This document shows positions 44,069-52,398 of a stretch of DNA of 64,000 nucleotides, piece by piece (positions within the stretch are counted from its first letter, which is position 1; each line of letters begins with the position of its first letter). Source of the DNA: Aquimarina aquimarini (GTDB lineage Bacteria > Bacteroidota > Bacteroidia > Flavobacteriales > Flavobacteriaceae); NCBI RefSeq assembly GCF_900299535.1, contig NZ_OMKE01000040.1, positions 1-64,000 of the forward strand, in the 5' to 3' direction. Both the position numbers and the translations under genes were made by a program. The notes under the pieces were generated by a model, which was given only the letters and a program-made list of their open reading frames with translations, did not search any database and was not told the DNA's origin.

Positions 44069-45112
44069 CTACTCACTACCAGATACTCCTGCGCTTTCAA
44101 AACTAGCCATATTATTAAGAAAAGCTACGGCAGAAACGATGATAGGGTAAGCTATAGCTACTCCTGTTCCTTCTCCTAATCGCATGCCTAAATTAACCAA
44201 TGGTTTTTTGCTTAGAAACTCATACATTTTTTGATGTCCTTGTTCTTCTGATACATGTGCAAAAATGCAATAATCAAGTACGTTTTGGTGCATAGCATGC
44301 GCTACTAGTAAAGCAGATGTAACAATAAACCCATCTATAATGATTGTCATTTTGAGTTCGGCGGCTTTAAGGATTGCTCCTGTAATCATGGCAATTTCAA
44401 ATCCTCCAAAGGTGGCCAATGCCTCTAAGGGAGATGATGGAGTATATTGCTGATATACATCTGATAAAATATGTTGTTTATTTTTTATAGCCTGTGTATC
44501 AAGACCTGTACCAGAACCAACACAGTTTTTTATAGGAGTTTTTGTAAAATACGACATGAGTAAAGAAGCAGAAGAGGTGTTGCCAATTCCCATTTCTCCA
44601 AAACCTATTGTATTACATCCATCAGCATGTGATTTTACAATTAAGTCAGCACCTTTTTCTATGGCAGAGATACATTGTGAAGTACTCATGGCAGGTTGTT
44701 CCTGATAGTTTTTGGTGCCAAAATCGATTTTAGCATCTATTAATCCAGAGATGTTTTCAAAAGTATGATTTACTCCAGCATCTACTATTTTGAGATCGAT
44801 AGCATGTTGTTTGCAAAAAACATTGATTGCAGCGCCCTGATTTATAAAATTATAGACCATTTGTGCGGTTACCTCTTGTGGATATGGATTTACTTCTCCT
44901 TTACGAGCAATGCCATGATCCCCTGCAAATACCAAAATAGAAGTATTATTCAAACTGGGGCAATCTGTATTCTGTATCATACCAATTTGCAGTGCTATAT
45001 CCTCTAGAGTTCCTAGCGCTCCAATTGGTTTTGTTTTAGAATCAATTTTGACTTTTAAAGTATTTTCTAGTTTTTGATTTGATAATGGTTGTATCGTAAA
45101 GTTTGTTTGCAT
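44069..45112 (-). CDS. cobT: nicotinate-nucleotide-dimethylbenzimidazole phosphoribosyltransferase
   Basis: This 347-residue protein is of normal length and has the CobT blocks 'KTKPIGALGTLEDIALQIG', 'ILVFAGDHGIARKGEVNPYPQEVTAQMVYNF', 'CNTIGFGEMGIGNTSSASLL', 'GSGTGLD' and 'HVSEEQGHQKMYEFLSKKPLVNLGMRLGEGTGVAIAYPI'. The general-base Glu in 'RLGEGTG' is present. It activates dimethylbenzimidazole to alpha-ribazole phosphate. It starts five bases after the cobU stop. No bluB gene is nearby, so the base itself may be imported or made elsewhere. Confidence 0.96.
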   Translation of the reverse strand: MQTNFTIQPLSNQKLENTLKVKIDSKTKPIGALGTLEDIALQIGMIQNTDCPSLNNTSILVFAGDHGIARKGEVNPYPQEVTAQMVYNFINQGAAINVFCKQHAIDLKIVDAGVNHTFENISGLIDAKIDFGTKNYQEQPAMSTSQCISAIEKGADLIVKSHADGCNTIGFGEMGIGNTSSASLLMSYFTKTPIKNCVGSGTGLDTQAIKNKQHILSDVYQQYTPSSPLEALATFGGFEIAMITGAILKAAELKMTIIIDGFIVTSALLVAHAMHQNVLDYCIFAHVSEEQGHQKMYEFLSKKPLVNLGMRLGEGTGVAIAYPIIVSAVAFLNNMASFESAGVSGSE

Positions 45113-45117
45113 TTTGA

Positions 45118-45630
45118 CTAATTAGAGTTTTTAATTTGAACAGGAATGCCAGAGACCATTAATACTGCTTTATCGGCATATTGAGCAATATGTTGGTTCA
45201 TCCAGCCTTGCAATTCGGTAAATTTCCTTCCTACTTTGGTTGTAGCATGAACTCCCATCCCAATTTCATTAGAGATGATGATGATCGTGGCATCAATATC
45301 AAGTAGTTTATCAAATTCTTTTTTGGCTTGTGATAGAGATAATTCAACATCATTATTGGTGTCAACAAAAAAATTGGTAAGCCATAATGTAACGCAATCT
45401 ATTACAACTACACTGTTGTTTTTTATGACTTTAGAAATTTCTTTTTCTTCTTCTATAGAGGTCCATCGCTGGTCTCTATCAGCAATATGTCTGTTTATAC
45501 GTTCTCTATGACCAGCATCCCAAATACGTGAAGTGGCCAGGTAATAAGGAGTGCTTGATAATTGTAATGCCAGATTTTGAGCATAATTACTTTTGCCAGA
45601 ACGTTCTCCTCCTGTAATGTAATACAACAT
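45118..45630 (-). CDS. cobU: bifunctional adenosylcobinamide kinase/guanylyltransferase
   Basis: This 170-residue protein has the P-loop 'YYITGGERSGKSNYAQNLAL', the guanylyl-acceptor region 'RINRHIADRDQRWTSIEE' with the conserved His, and 'VVVIDCVTLWLTNFF' and 'IIIISNEIGMGVHATTKVGRKFTELQGWMNQHIA'. It phosphorylates and then guanylates adenosylcobinamide. It is the first gene of the minus-strand salvage operon, back to back with the riboswitch-controlled receptor gene, with about 100 bases between the two units. Confidence 0.96.
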   Translation of the reverse strand: MLYYITGGERSGKSNYAQNLALQLSSTPYYLATSRIWDAGHRERINRHIADRDQRWTSIEEEKEISKVIKNNSVVVIDCVTLWLTNFFVDTNNDVELSLSQAKKEFDKLLDIDATIIIISNEIGMGVHATTKVGRKFTELQGWMNQHIAQYADKAVLMVSGIPVQIKNSN

Positions 45631-45732
45631 TAGATTTGATTTATTATATAGTAGGCAAAGGTAGTTGAATACATTATTTATTTGTTAAAGTAATCTCATT
45701 TTCCATAAAATATGATACATTCGCGCAGAATT

Positions 45733-46045
45733 TTGGTTCTGATACCTTCTTATAAAAGGTTGAAGATTAAAAGGGAATCAGGTGATTTGATGACTAAATA
45801 TAAAAGAGGGATGTTACATAAGTAATTGATACCTGAATATAGTTTTAATATTCCTGAGCTGTTCCCGCAACTGTAAGTTATGTCTGTTATCGATACAGAT
45901 GTTTGTTGTTTATTCCTAATAAACCACTGCTTGTGTCAAACTTGTTTTGGCATCTTTTTGAAGCATGATAAAAGAATCTGAAACAAGTTCAGATCAAGTG
46001 GGAAGGTCAACAACAAAACGCAAGCCAGGAGACCTGCCAGAGTTC
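45733..46045 (+). ncRNA. cobalamin (B12) riboswitch
   Basis: Landmarks occur in order on the plus strand. GGTTCTGATACC is a P2-like start, followed by AAAAGGGAATCAGGTG, the core CTGTTCCCGCAACTGTAA (45873-45890), CCACTG, TGGGAAGG, and the diagnostic B12 box AGCCAGGAGACCTGCC (46023-46038). A long extra stem lies between CACTG and GGGAAGG (CAAACTTGTTT...GAAACAAGTT). It ends about 90 bases before the receptor ATG. It should lower BtuB-type receptor expression when adenosylcobalamin is abundant. Confidence 0.95.
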
Positions 46046-46134
46046 AATATAGTCTAAACTTTCGGGATAAAGGTTTGGGTATGGGTAAACTACATACTTT
46101 TTTCCGGCTATTGTAAAAAATAAGTATTTAAGTA

Positions 46135-48078
46135 ATGAACAAAAAAACATTTTTTGGAGCAGCATTTCTAATGCTGGGATCTTCTTTTGTATTTGGACAA
46201 GAAATCCAGATAGATAAAAGAGTAAATGAATTGGATGAGGTAGTTATCTCTGATTCAAAATTTAAACTAAAAAGAGCGCAAAGTGGTAAAGTAATTACTA
46301 AGATTACAGCCAAAGAATTAGAGCAAAGCCAAGGATTATCTGTGGCAACTGTATTGAGTAGATCAGCTGGACTATTTATTAATGGTAATGGTAGTGCGGC
46401 AGGTCAAAATTTGGGGGTTTATATTCGAGGGGGGAGAAACCGACAGGTAGTTATTAGAGTTGATGGGGTAACAGTAAGTGATCCTTCTTCTGCTGCTGGA
46501 GACTTCGATCTTAGATTGTTGTCAGTAAGTCAGATTCAAGAGATCGAAATCCTAAAAGGAGCGTCGAGTACTTTATATGGTTCTGGTGCGGCTACTGCGG
46601 TAATCAATATTATTACAAAACCAGAAAGCAAAAAGAAAATTTCTGCTAATTTTCAATCAAGTATAGGTACAAATCAATCACAAGAAGATCAGGATTATGA
46701 TATTAATGATTTTGTAAATCTAGCTTCTATAAACGGAACAGTAGGAAAAGTAAGCTATTTAGCAAGTTTTGGAAACCAATTCACCGATGGGTTGTCTGCT
46801 GCAGAAGTTCCAGATGCAAAGAGTGATCCTTTTTCAAAATATAATGTATATGCTAAATTAGGATATCAGTGGAGTGATAATTTCAAATTTCACATTTTTG
46901 GAAATCTGGATCAATATAAAAATGATTTTGATGCAGGAGCTAGTGTGGATGCAGATAATCGTTTTGAAAGCAAACAGTTGCGCGCAGGTTCTTTCTGGGA
47001 AATCAAATACCCTAATGGTAGCTTTACTTTTACCAATAGTTATGCAACCTTAGAAAGAGATCTTACAAGATCAGGATTTCCTTCTATTTATACGGGAGAT
47101 GTGCATACATTTGATGCATACAATAAATATACGTTTAATTATTTTTTACACACTGTTGTTGGAGCCAATGGCTCTTATAGTGATTTTGATCTTGAGAGCG
47201 TTCCCTTTGGTACTACTGATTTGGTAGAAACCATTAGTGATAATGATGCAGAGTTTGATATTATAGATCCTTATGTGAATGTGGTATACGCTTCACGTTT
47301 TGGGCTTAATGTTAATGCAGGAGCAAGGCTAAATATTCATAGTGCTTATGATACTCAGCTGGTATATAATGTAAACCCGTCTTATAGTTACTCCTTTGGA
47401 GAAAATTATATTAAAGGTCTAGTATCTTATAGTACAGCATATATCACTCCTTCATTATTTCAGTTATATGATACAGCTTTCTCCTCAGGAAATCCTGAGC
47501 TAGAACCAGAAGAAAGTACTACGATAGAAGGTGGGATAGAAGTATCGCATAGTAAAAAAACATTATTGAGTGTTGTGTATTTCAATCGTACATCAGAAAA
47601 TTTTATCACTTTTGACTCTGCTACGTTCGCTAATATTAATGCCACAGATGATATTAAGGTAGATGGAGTAGAGGTAGAAGCCTCTACTGCTGTTTTAGAC
47701 GATAAATTATCTGTAAAAGGAAACTATACGTTTACCAATATTGATAGATTAACCGATAATATAAGAATACCAAAGCATATGATTAATGCTACTGTAGGGT
47801 ATCAATTAGGAAAAAAGACGTACACTTCTTTAAGTTACCAGTATAATACAGAACGAGGGGATAGTGATTTTGCAAATGCAGATCCAGTTACTTTTGAGCC
47901 AGCAAGAGTTTCTTTGAATAGTTTTGGGATGTTAGATTTCTATATTAATCATCAGGTACTTAAAAATATGAATGTATATGCAACAATGAGTAATATCACC
48001 AACGAAGATTATCAAGAGATACTAGGATTCAATACCAAAGGAAGAAATGTAAGAATAGGATTTAATTTGAAATTCTAA
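46135..48078 (+). CDS. btuB: BtuB-like TonB-dependent corrinoid receptor
   Basis: This 647-residue outer-membrane protein has a signal peptide (ending FVFGQ), a TonB-box-like segment ('NELDEVVISDSKFKLK') and a plug domain ('GLSVATVLSRSAGLFINGNGSAAGQNLGVYIRGGRNRQVVIRVDGV', 'EILKGASSTLYGSGAATAVINIITK'). A 22-strand-type barrel follows, with a final 'KGRNVRIGFNLKF' ending in Phe. The B12 riboswitch directly upstream and the divergent salvage operon identify the substrate as cobalamin or another corrinoid. No SusD partner follows, consistent with BtuB rather than a SusC-type receptor. Confidence 0.93.
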   Translation: MNKKTFFGAAFLMLGSSFVFGQEIQIDKRVNELDEVVISDSKFKLKRAQSGKVITKITAKELEQSQGLSVATVLSRSAGLFINGNGSAAGQNLGVYIRGGRNRQVVIRVDGVTVSDPSSAAGDFDLRLLSVSQIQEIEILKGASSTLYGSGAATAVINIITKPESKKKISANFQSSIGTNQSQEDQDYDINDFVNLASINGTVGKVSYLASFGNQFTDGLSAAEVPDAKSDPFSKYNVYAKLGYQWSDNFKFHIFGNLDQYKNDFDAGASVDADNRFESKQLRAGSFWEIKYPNGSFTFTNSYATLERDLTRSGFPSIYTGDVHTFDAYNKYTFNYFLHTVVGANGSYSDFDLESVPFGTTDLVETISDNDAEFDIIDPYVNVVYASRFGLNVNAGARLNIHSAYDTQLVYNVNPSYSYSFGENYIKGLVSYSTAYITPSLFQLYDTAFSSGNPELEPEESTTIEGGIEVSHSKKTLLSVVYFNRTSENFITFDSATFANINATDDIKVDGVEVEASTAVLDDKLSVKGNYTFTNIDRLTDNIRIPKHMINATVGYQLGKKTYTSLSYQYNTERGDSDFANADPVTFEPARVSLNSFGMLDFYINHQVLKNMNVYATMSNITNEDYQEILGFNTKGRNVRIGFNLKF

Positions 48079-48288
48079 TTGTTATATTGGTTTAATACGA
48101 GTTATGGATAAGAATTTCGTATAAAGAGTTTGAATTATTTTGTGTTAGATTAAGGCATAAAATTAAAGAATAGCCTTAGCTATTGTTGAATTTTATAACA
48201 CAGATATAGTGCAAAAGAAACAAACTATATACGAAATTTTTATGTGTAAATCGTATAACTATGTAGATCGGTAGTATAGTTATGTTAA

Positions 48289-48329
48289 ACAAAAACTCCC
48301 AAACAGAATAATTTGGGAGTTTTTGTTTT
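48289..48329. terminator. bidirectional terminator
   Basis: AAAAACTCCCAAA and TTTGGGAGTTTTT pair perfectly with runs of A and T outside. It lies between the convergent btuB-like and S41 peptidase genes and can serve both. Confidence 0.9.
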
Positions 48330-48356
48330 ATATGAAGTTTGGATAATTTACTAGGA

Positions 48357-49772
48357 TTAGTACTCCAAAGTATTACTATTGATATCCTCATACATACGTT
48401 CATATATAGGAGAGAACATTTTGCTATTACCTACAGATTCTAGTTGCTGTGTAAAATAGCTTTTTGCACTTCGTGTACCTAAAATATTATCAATTGCAGC
48501 TTTTAGAAGTGGTTCGTTTGGATCTCCCAAAATACCTAGATTAGAGAAATCTTCATCAACCTGTACATTAGGAGCAAACCCATTGAAGTAGTCAGTAAAA
48601 CCAACAGAGTTGATAGATTTAAGTACTAGTGGTTGCATTGCATAGGTATGTCCTGCATTTGCACCGTCTCTTCCAAAATTATCAGAATCATATAAGGTGA
48701 TAGAAGCTTGAAATTTACCTCTAGTAGTATCTCCAATTTTTATAGTTTGTATATAAGGATCTAACCCGTTAATGACCAATTCACTTGCAGAAGCAGAGCT
48801 TCTGGAAGTAAGGATATAGACTCTTGTTAGATTTAAGCTATTAATAGCATTATCATCTCTTGTCTTATCTGTAAAAAGGTTAGTGGTTCCAAACTGTTCT
48901 TGTCGATCAGCGTTCCATTCTGTGGTAGTAAATACTTTATCTTTAAATTGCCCAGTGACCATACTAGATAGATCAATAGCGCTGCGAACAGATCCTCCAC
49001 CATTATATCTCAGGTCTAGAATAAGATCTGTTACCCCGTCACCTTTAAACTGAGCAAATGCCTCATTAAGTTTAGCATCAAAATCAGCAGTAAAAGAATT
49101 ATACATTAGATACCCAACAGGGCTACCACCAACATCAATGGTTTTAGCAATAAAAACAGGGTTTTCTGTATATTGTACTTTGGTAAGAGAAACTGCATTG
49201 CCAGTAGGAGTAATAGTGGTACCATCATAAGTAGCCAGACCGATAGCATAACTATCAGGAGCTAATAATTCTCTAAAATTTTGAACATTGATCTGTGTGC
49301 CATTTATAGTGTTAAAGATATCTCCTCTTTTTAATCCTTTGGCTTCGGCATCTGTATTAGGAAGCACATAGCGTACATATCCAAAAACTAAATCTTGATT
49401 ATCAGGATATCTAACCAAGCCATATTCCATACCATTATTTTTTGTAATACCATCAAAAGCTTGTTCTAGAGCAATGTAATCATCTACCAGAAAACTAAAA
49501 TCATCTATATCAGATTGTAAAGCGTCAAAAATACTTTGAGGAGTAGAAAAACCTTCTAAGAAGCTTGTATACTCTTGATCAGATGTAAAACGATTATCAG
49601 CCAGATTAGGCACATCTGCTTTGTAGAGATAAAATACATTTAATCCTTTCCAGATAAAATTCTTTATTTCATTAGAGTTAGCAACGCGTCTCACATCATC
49701 ATTGTCATCAAAACACGAGGTAGCCATAGCTATCACAAATAGTAATAGTGCAAAATGCTTTATGTACTTCAT
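48357..49772 (-). CDS. S41-family peptidase (C-terminal-processing-like), lipoprotein
   Basis: This 471-residue lipoprotein (signal ending AMATSC, Cys20) has a PDZ-like segment ('DAEAKGLKRGDIFNTINGTQI') and an S41 core: 'LILDLRYNGGGSVRSAIDLSSMV', then the nucleophile Ser in 'LTSRSSASASELVINGLDPY' and the Lys in 'GDTTRGKFQASITLYD'. It resembles periplasmic tricorn/CtpA-like serine peptidases of Bacteroidota. It is a single gene, and the substrate is unknown. Confidence 0.9.
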   Translation of the reverse strand: MKYIKHFALLLFVIAMATSCFDDNDDVRRVANSNEIKNFIWKGLNVFYLYKADVPNLADNRFTSDQEYTSFLEGFSTPQSIFDALQSDIDDFSFLVDDYIALEQAFDGITKNNGMEYGLVRYPDNQDLVFGYVRYVLPNTDAEAKGLKRGDIFNTINGTQINVQNFRELLAPDSYAIGLATYDGTTITPTGNAVSLTKVQYTENPVFIAKTIDVGGSPVGYLMYNSFTADFDAKLNEAFAQFKGDGVTDLILDLRYNGGGSVRSAIDLSSMVTGQFKDKVFTTTEWNADRQEQFGTTNLFTDKTRDDNAINSLNLTRVYILTSRSSASASELVINGLDPYIQTIKIGDTTRGKFQASITLYDSDNFGRDGANAGHTYAMQPLVLKSINSVGFTDYFNGFAPNVQVDEDFSNLGILGDPNEPLLKAAIDNILGTRSAKSYFTQQLESVGNSKMFSPIYERMYEDINSNTLEY

Positions 49773-50007
49773 TTATATTATTATTTATTGTTTTTATTTT
49801 GTCAAAAGAAATTAATAAGTTGCTATAGACGGGTATTCCTTATATTTTCTAGCCTTAGCAATGTTTCATTCTGACTTTGTTTCTTGATATAAGAATGATA
49901 AATGTAATTACTTTATTAGTAAATAAAAAAAAGAATGTAACAAATTACTAGAGTAGTCGTCTCCCTTATATAAAGCTGACAAAGTTTTATGTAATCATCA
50001 ACCAATC

Positions 50008-50517
50008 ATGAAAGAACGAGCATTTATAACACTCACAAATGGATTTAAGGACAAACTGTTCAGGTTGGCCAGACGTTTGCTAGTGAGTAATGAGGAGGCA
50101 GAAGATGCTACTCAAGAAATATTATTGAAGTTATGGAGGAATAAAAGTAAGATGGCTCAATATAAAAATGTAGAAGCCTTTGCAATGACAATGACCAAGA
50201 ATTATTGTTTTGATAGGCTAAAAGCCAAACAAGCCAATAACTTAAAAATTGTGCATAGCAATTACAAAGATGAGCAAGCCTCATTGCAACGACAAGTAGA
50301 GGCAAAAGATAGTTTGGATTGGGTAGGTAAGATTATGGATGACCTGCCAGAGCAACAACGAATGATTGTTCAGCTCAGAGATATAGAACAATATGATAAT
50401 GCAGAGATTGCAAAAATGCTGGAACTTAATGAAACAGCAGTAAGAGTTGCACTATCAAGGGGAAGAAAAAAAATAAGAGAAGAATTATTAAAAAAACATA
50501 ACTATGGAGTTGTCTAA
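50008..50517 (+). CDS. ECF-type RNA polymerase sigma factor
   Basis: This 169-residue sigma factor has region 2 ('LFRLARRLLVSNEEAEDATQEILLKLWRNK') and region 4 ('LPEQQRMIVQLRDIEQYDNAEIAKMLELNETAVRVALSRGRKKIREEL'). It matches ECF sigma factors of Bacteroidota. Its 3' end overlaps the start of the next gene by 14 bases, indicating translational coupling with a putative anti-sigma factor. It should direct transcription of a small regulon that probably includes this operon. Confidence 0.94.
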   Translation: MKERAFITLTNGFKDKLFRLARRLLVSNEEAEDATQEILLKLWRNKSKMAQYKNVEAFAMTMTKNYCFDRLKAKQANNLKIVHSNYKDEQASLQRQVEAKDSLDWVGKIMDDLPEQQRMIVQLRDIEQYDNAEIAKMLELNETAVRVALSRGRKKIREELLKKHNYGVV

Positions 50518-50941
50518 TATTGAAAAATTACTGGAAAAGTATTTTGAAGGCGAAACGACCATTTCTGAAGAAAGAGAATTAAAGGTTTATTTTACCAGAG
50601 AAACTGTGCCGTCGCACCTAGAAAAATACAAAAATCTATTTCAGTTTTTTTCTGAAGAGAGTACCATAATGGCTACTCAGGATCTAAAATTAAATACAGG
50701 CAGAAAATTCAGATATTCGTGGATTGGTATTGCGGCATCAGTAGCACTGATTGCTGGGATGTTCTTGCTAAAACCAGCACCAACACCATCTGAACCTGTT
50801 GATACTTTTGAGGACCCCGAAATAGCTTTGCAGGAAACCAAAAAAATCCTCAATATGGTTTCTCAGTTAATGAATGAGGGAAAACAAGAATTAGTGTACC
50901 TCAATGAATTTGAAAACACTACAAAAGAATTAATAAAATAA
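50504..50941 (+). CDS. putative anti-sigma factor, single membrane span
   Basis: This 145-residue protein has an N-terminal cytoplasmic helix bundle ('IEKLLEKYFEGETTISEERELKVYFT', as in many Bacteroidota anti-sigma starts), one membrane helix near residues 70-88 ('YSWIGIAASVALIAGMFLL') and a periplasmic helical tail. It lacks a FecR domain. The overlap with the ECF sigma gene is the main support for an anti-sigma role. Confidence 0.8.
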   Translation: MELSNIEKLLEKYFEGETTISEERELKVYFTRETVPSHLEKYKNLFQFFSEESTIMATQDLKLNTGRKFRYSWIGIAASVALIAGMFLLKPAPTPSEPVDTFEDPEIALQETKKILNMVSQLMNEGKQELVYLNEFENTTKELIK

Positions 50942-51012
50942 ATAAAAACATAGTACCCTATAAAAAACTGATTATTAAGACAGTATAGTAAGGTATTTAA
51001 AATTGAAATATT

Positions 51013-51549
51013 ATGAAAAAAATAGCAATTATTCTGATTTTGGCAGTATTACCATATGTATCAAGTGCACAAAGTGCTTTTGATAAATACGAAGATATGA
51101 AAGGAGTCTCCTCTGTCGTAGTAACAAGTAAGATGTTTAAACTATTAAGCAAGATAGACATAGAGAGTAATGATAAAGAGGTACAAGAGTATATGAATCT
51201 TGTAGAGAAAATAAAAAATATAAAAGTTTTTGCGACAGAGGATGCTACAGTAGGGCAAAAGATGAAAGCAGACGTAAGTAGTTATCTCAAAAAATCCTCT
51301 ATGGAAGAGTTGATGAGAGTAAAAAGTGACGGGAAAAACGTGAAGTTTTATTCAAAACCAGGAAAAGACGATGACCATGTGAGTGAATTGTTTATGTTTC
51401 TTGATGGAATAAAAGAAAGTGGAAAAGGACCTAATACTGTTGTATTAACTATTACTGGAGATATTGATTTGAAACAAGTGTCTAAAATAGCAGATCATTT
51501 GAATGTTCCTGGAGGTGAAGAGCTGAAAAATGTAAAGAAAGGAAACTAG
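51013..51549 (+). CDS. DUF4252 exported protein
   Basis: This 178-residue protein has a signal peptide ending at VSSAQ. The DUF4252 body includes 'FDKYEDMKGVSSVVVTSKMFKLLSKID', 'YMNLVEKIKNIKVFATED' and 'VSELFMFLDGIKESGKGPNTVVLTITGDIDLKQVSKIADHLNV'. The family typically accompanies an ECF sigma/anti-sigma pair in Bacteroidota, as here; its function is unknown. It is followed by a terminator and a second family member. Confidence 0.88.
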   Translation: MKKIAIILILAVLPYVSSAQSAFDKYEDMKGVSSVVVTSKMFKLLSKIDIESNDKEVQEYMNLVEKIKNIKVFATEDATVGQKMKADVSSYLKKSSMEELMRVKSDGKNVKFYSKPGKDDDHVSELFMFLDGIKESGKGPNTVVLTITGDIDLKQVSKIADHLNVPGGEELKNVKKGN

Positions 51550-51561
51550 ATAAAGTACCAT

Positions 51562-51602
51562 GCCCTACACTTCTTTTTTTTCAAAAAGAAGTGTAGGGCA
51601 TA
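51562..51602 (+). terminator. terminator between the two DUF4252 genes
   Basis: TGCCCTACACTTCTTTTT pairs with AAAAAGAAGTGTAGGGCA across a short loop, followed by AT-rich sequence. The stem is very strong (18 bp). Confidence 0.85.
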
Positions 51603-51640
51603 TTATAACACAATAATCAATCAAAAAAAACCAATAAAGA

Positions 51641-52183
51641 ATGAAAAATATAATTAAGATTCTGAGTGTGCTTTGTGTCACTCTCTTAGTAAGTTGTAAT
51701 AGTGAACCCTCTTTGCAAACATATTTTGTAGATCATCAAGAAGATACAGCTTTTATTGCTGTAGATGTACCAGCTAGTATTTTGGATAAAGAAAAGGTGG
51801 CACTTAATGAAGAAGAGGAAGAAGCATTAAAGAGTATCAAAAAAGTAAACTTTTTGGCATTACAGCTCAAGGATGATAATCAAGCTAAGTATGAAGAAGA
51901 ACGTGCTACAATCAAGAAAATTCTTAGTTCTGATCAATATGAGACCTTGATACGTTTTGGATCAAATGGAGCCAAAGTGGTACTTAAGTACCAAGGAGAA
52001 GAAGATGATATTGATGAGGTCATAGTTTTTGGAACACATCAAGAAAAAGGATTGGCACTAATACGAATGCTAGGAGACGATATGAGACCAGAAAAAATGG
52101 TGAAACTAGCTCAATCTGTAGAGAAAGGAAAAATAAATCTCGATGCATTTAAAAAAATGGTAGATACCATGGGTTTTGATTAA
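51641..52183 (+). CDS. DUF4252 lipoprotein
   Basis: This 180-residue protein is a lipoprotein (signal ending TLLVSC, Cys19) and a second DUF4252-like member: 'YFVDHQEDTAFIAVDVPASILDKEKVALNEEEEEALKSIKKVNFLALQL' and 'VIVFGTHQEKGLALIRMLGDDMRPEKMVKLAQSVEKG'. The pair of exported plus lipidated DUF4252 proteins after an ECF sigma/anti-sigma unit is a conserved arrangement I associate with Flavobacteriia. Its function is unknown. Confidence 0.85.
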   Translation: MKNIIKILSVLCVTLLVSCNSEPSLQTYFVDHQEDTAFIAVDVPASILDKEKVALNEEEEEALKSIKKVNFLALQLKDDNQAKYEEERATIKKILSSDQYETLIRFGSNGAKVVLKYQGEEDDIDEVIVFGTHQEKGLALIRMLGDDMRPEKMVKLAQSVEKGKINLDAFKKMVDTMGFD

Positions 52184-52236
52184 TTACAATCAATTTTCAA
52201 TTGGTGTAAAATATATAAAACTTAGGTTTTTGTACC

Positions 52237-52288
52237 AAACCATTTATAATGGTTTATAATCCCAGCTTAGGCTGGGATTTATTTTTAT
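52237..52288 (+). terminator. tandem hairpins after the DUF4252 operon
   Basis: AAACCATT-TAT-AATGGTTT (52237-52255) is followed by AATCCCAGC-TTAG-GCTGGGATT (52258-52279) and a T-rich tail. Confidence 0.75.
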
Positions 52289-52331
52289 ATAGTAGGTAGT
52301 GTTTTGTCCTTTTATACTATAAATTGATATA

Positions 52332-52374
52332 AAAATACCCCGAAACAAATAATAATATTGCTTTGGGGTATTTT
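52332..52374. terminator. purB terminator (bidirectional)
   Basis: AAAATACCCC and GGGGTATTTT pair across a loop, with flanking A and T runs. It lies 25 bases past the purB stop on the minus strand. Confidence 0.85.
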
Positions 52375-52398
52375 CTATTTATGAATATCCTAATATAA

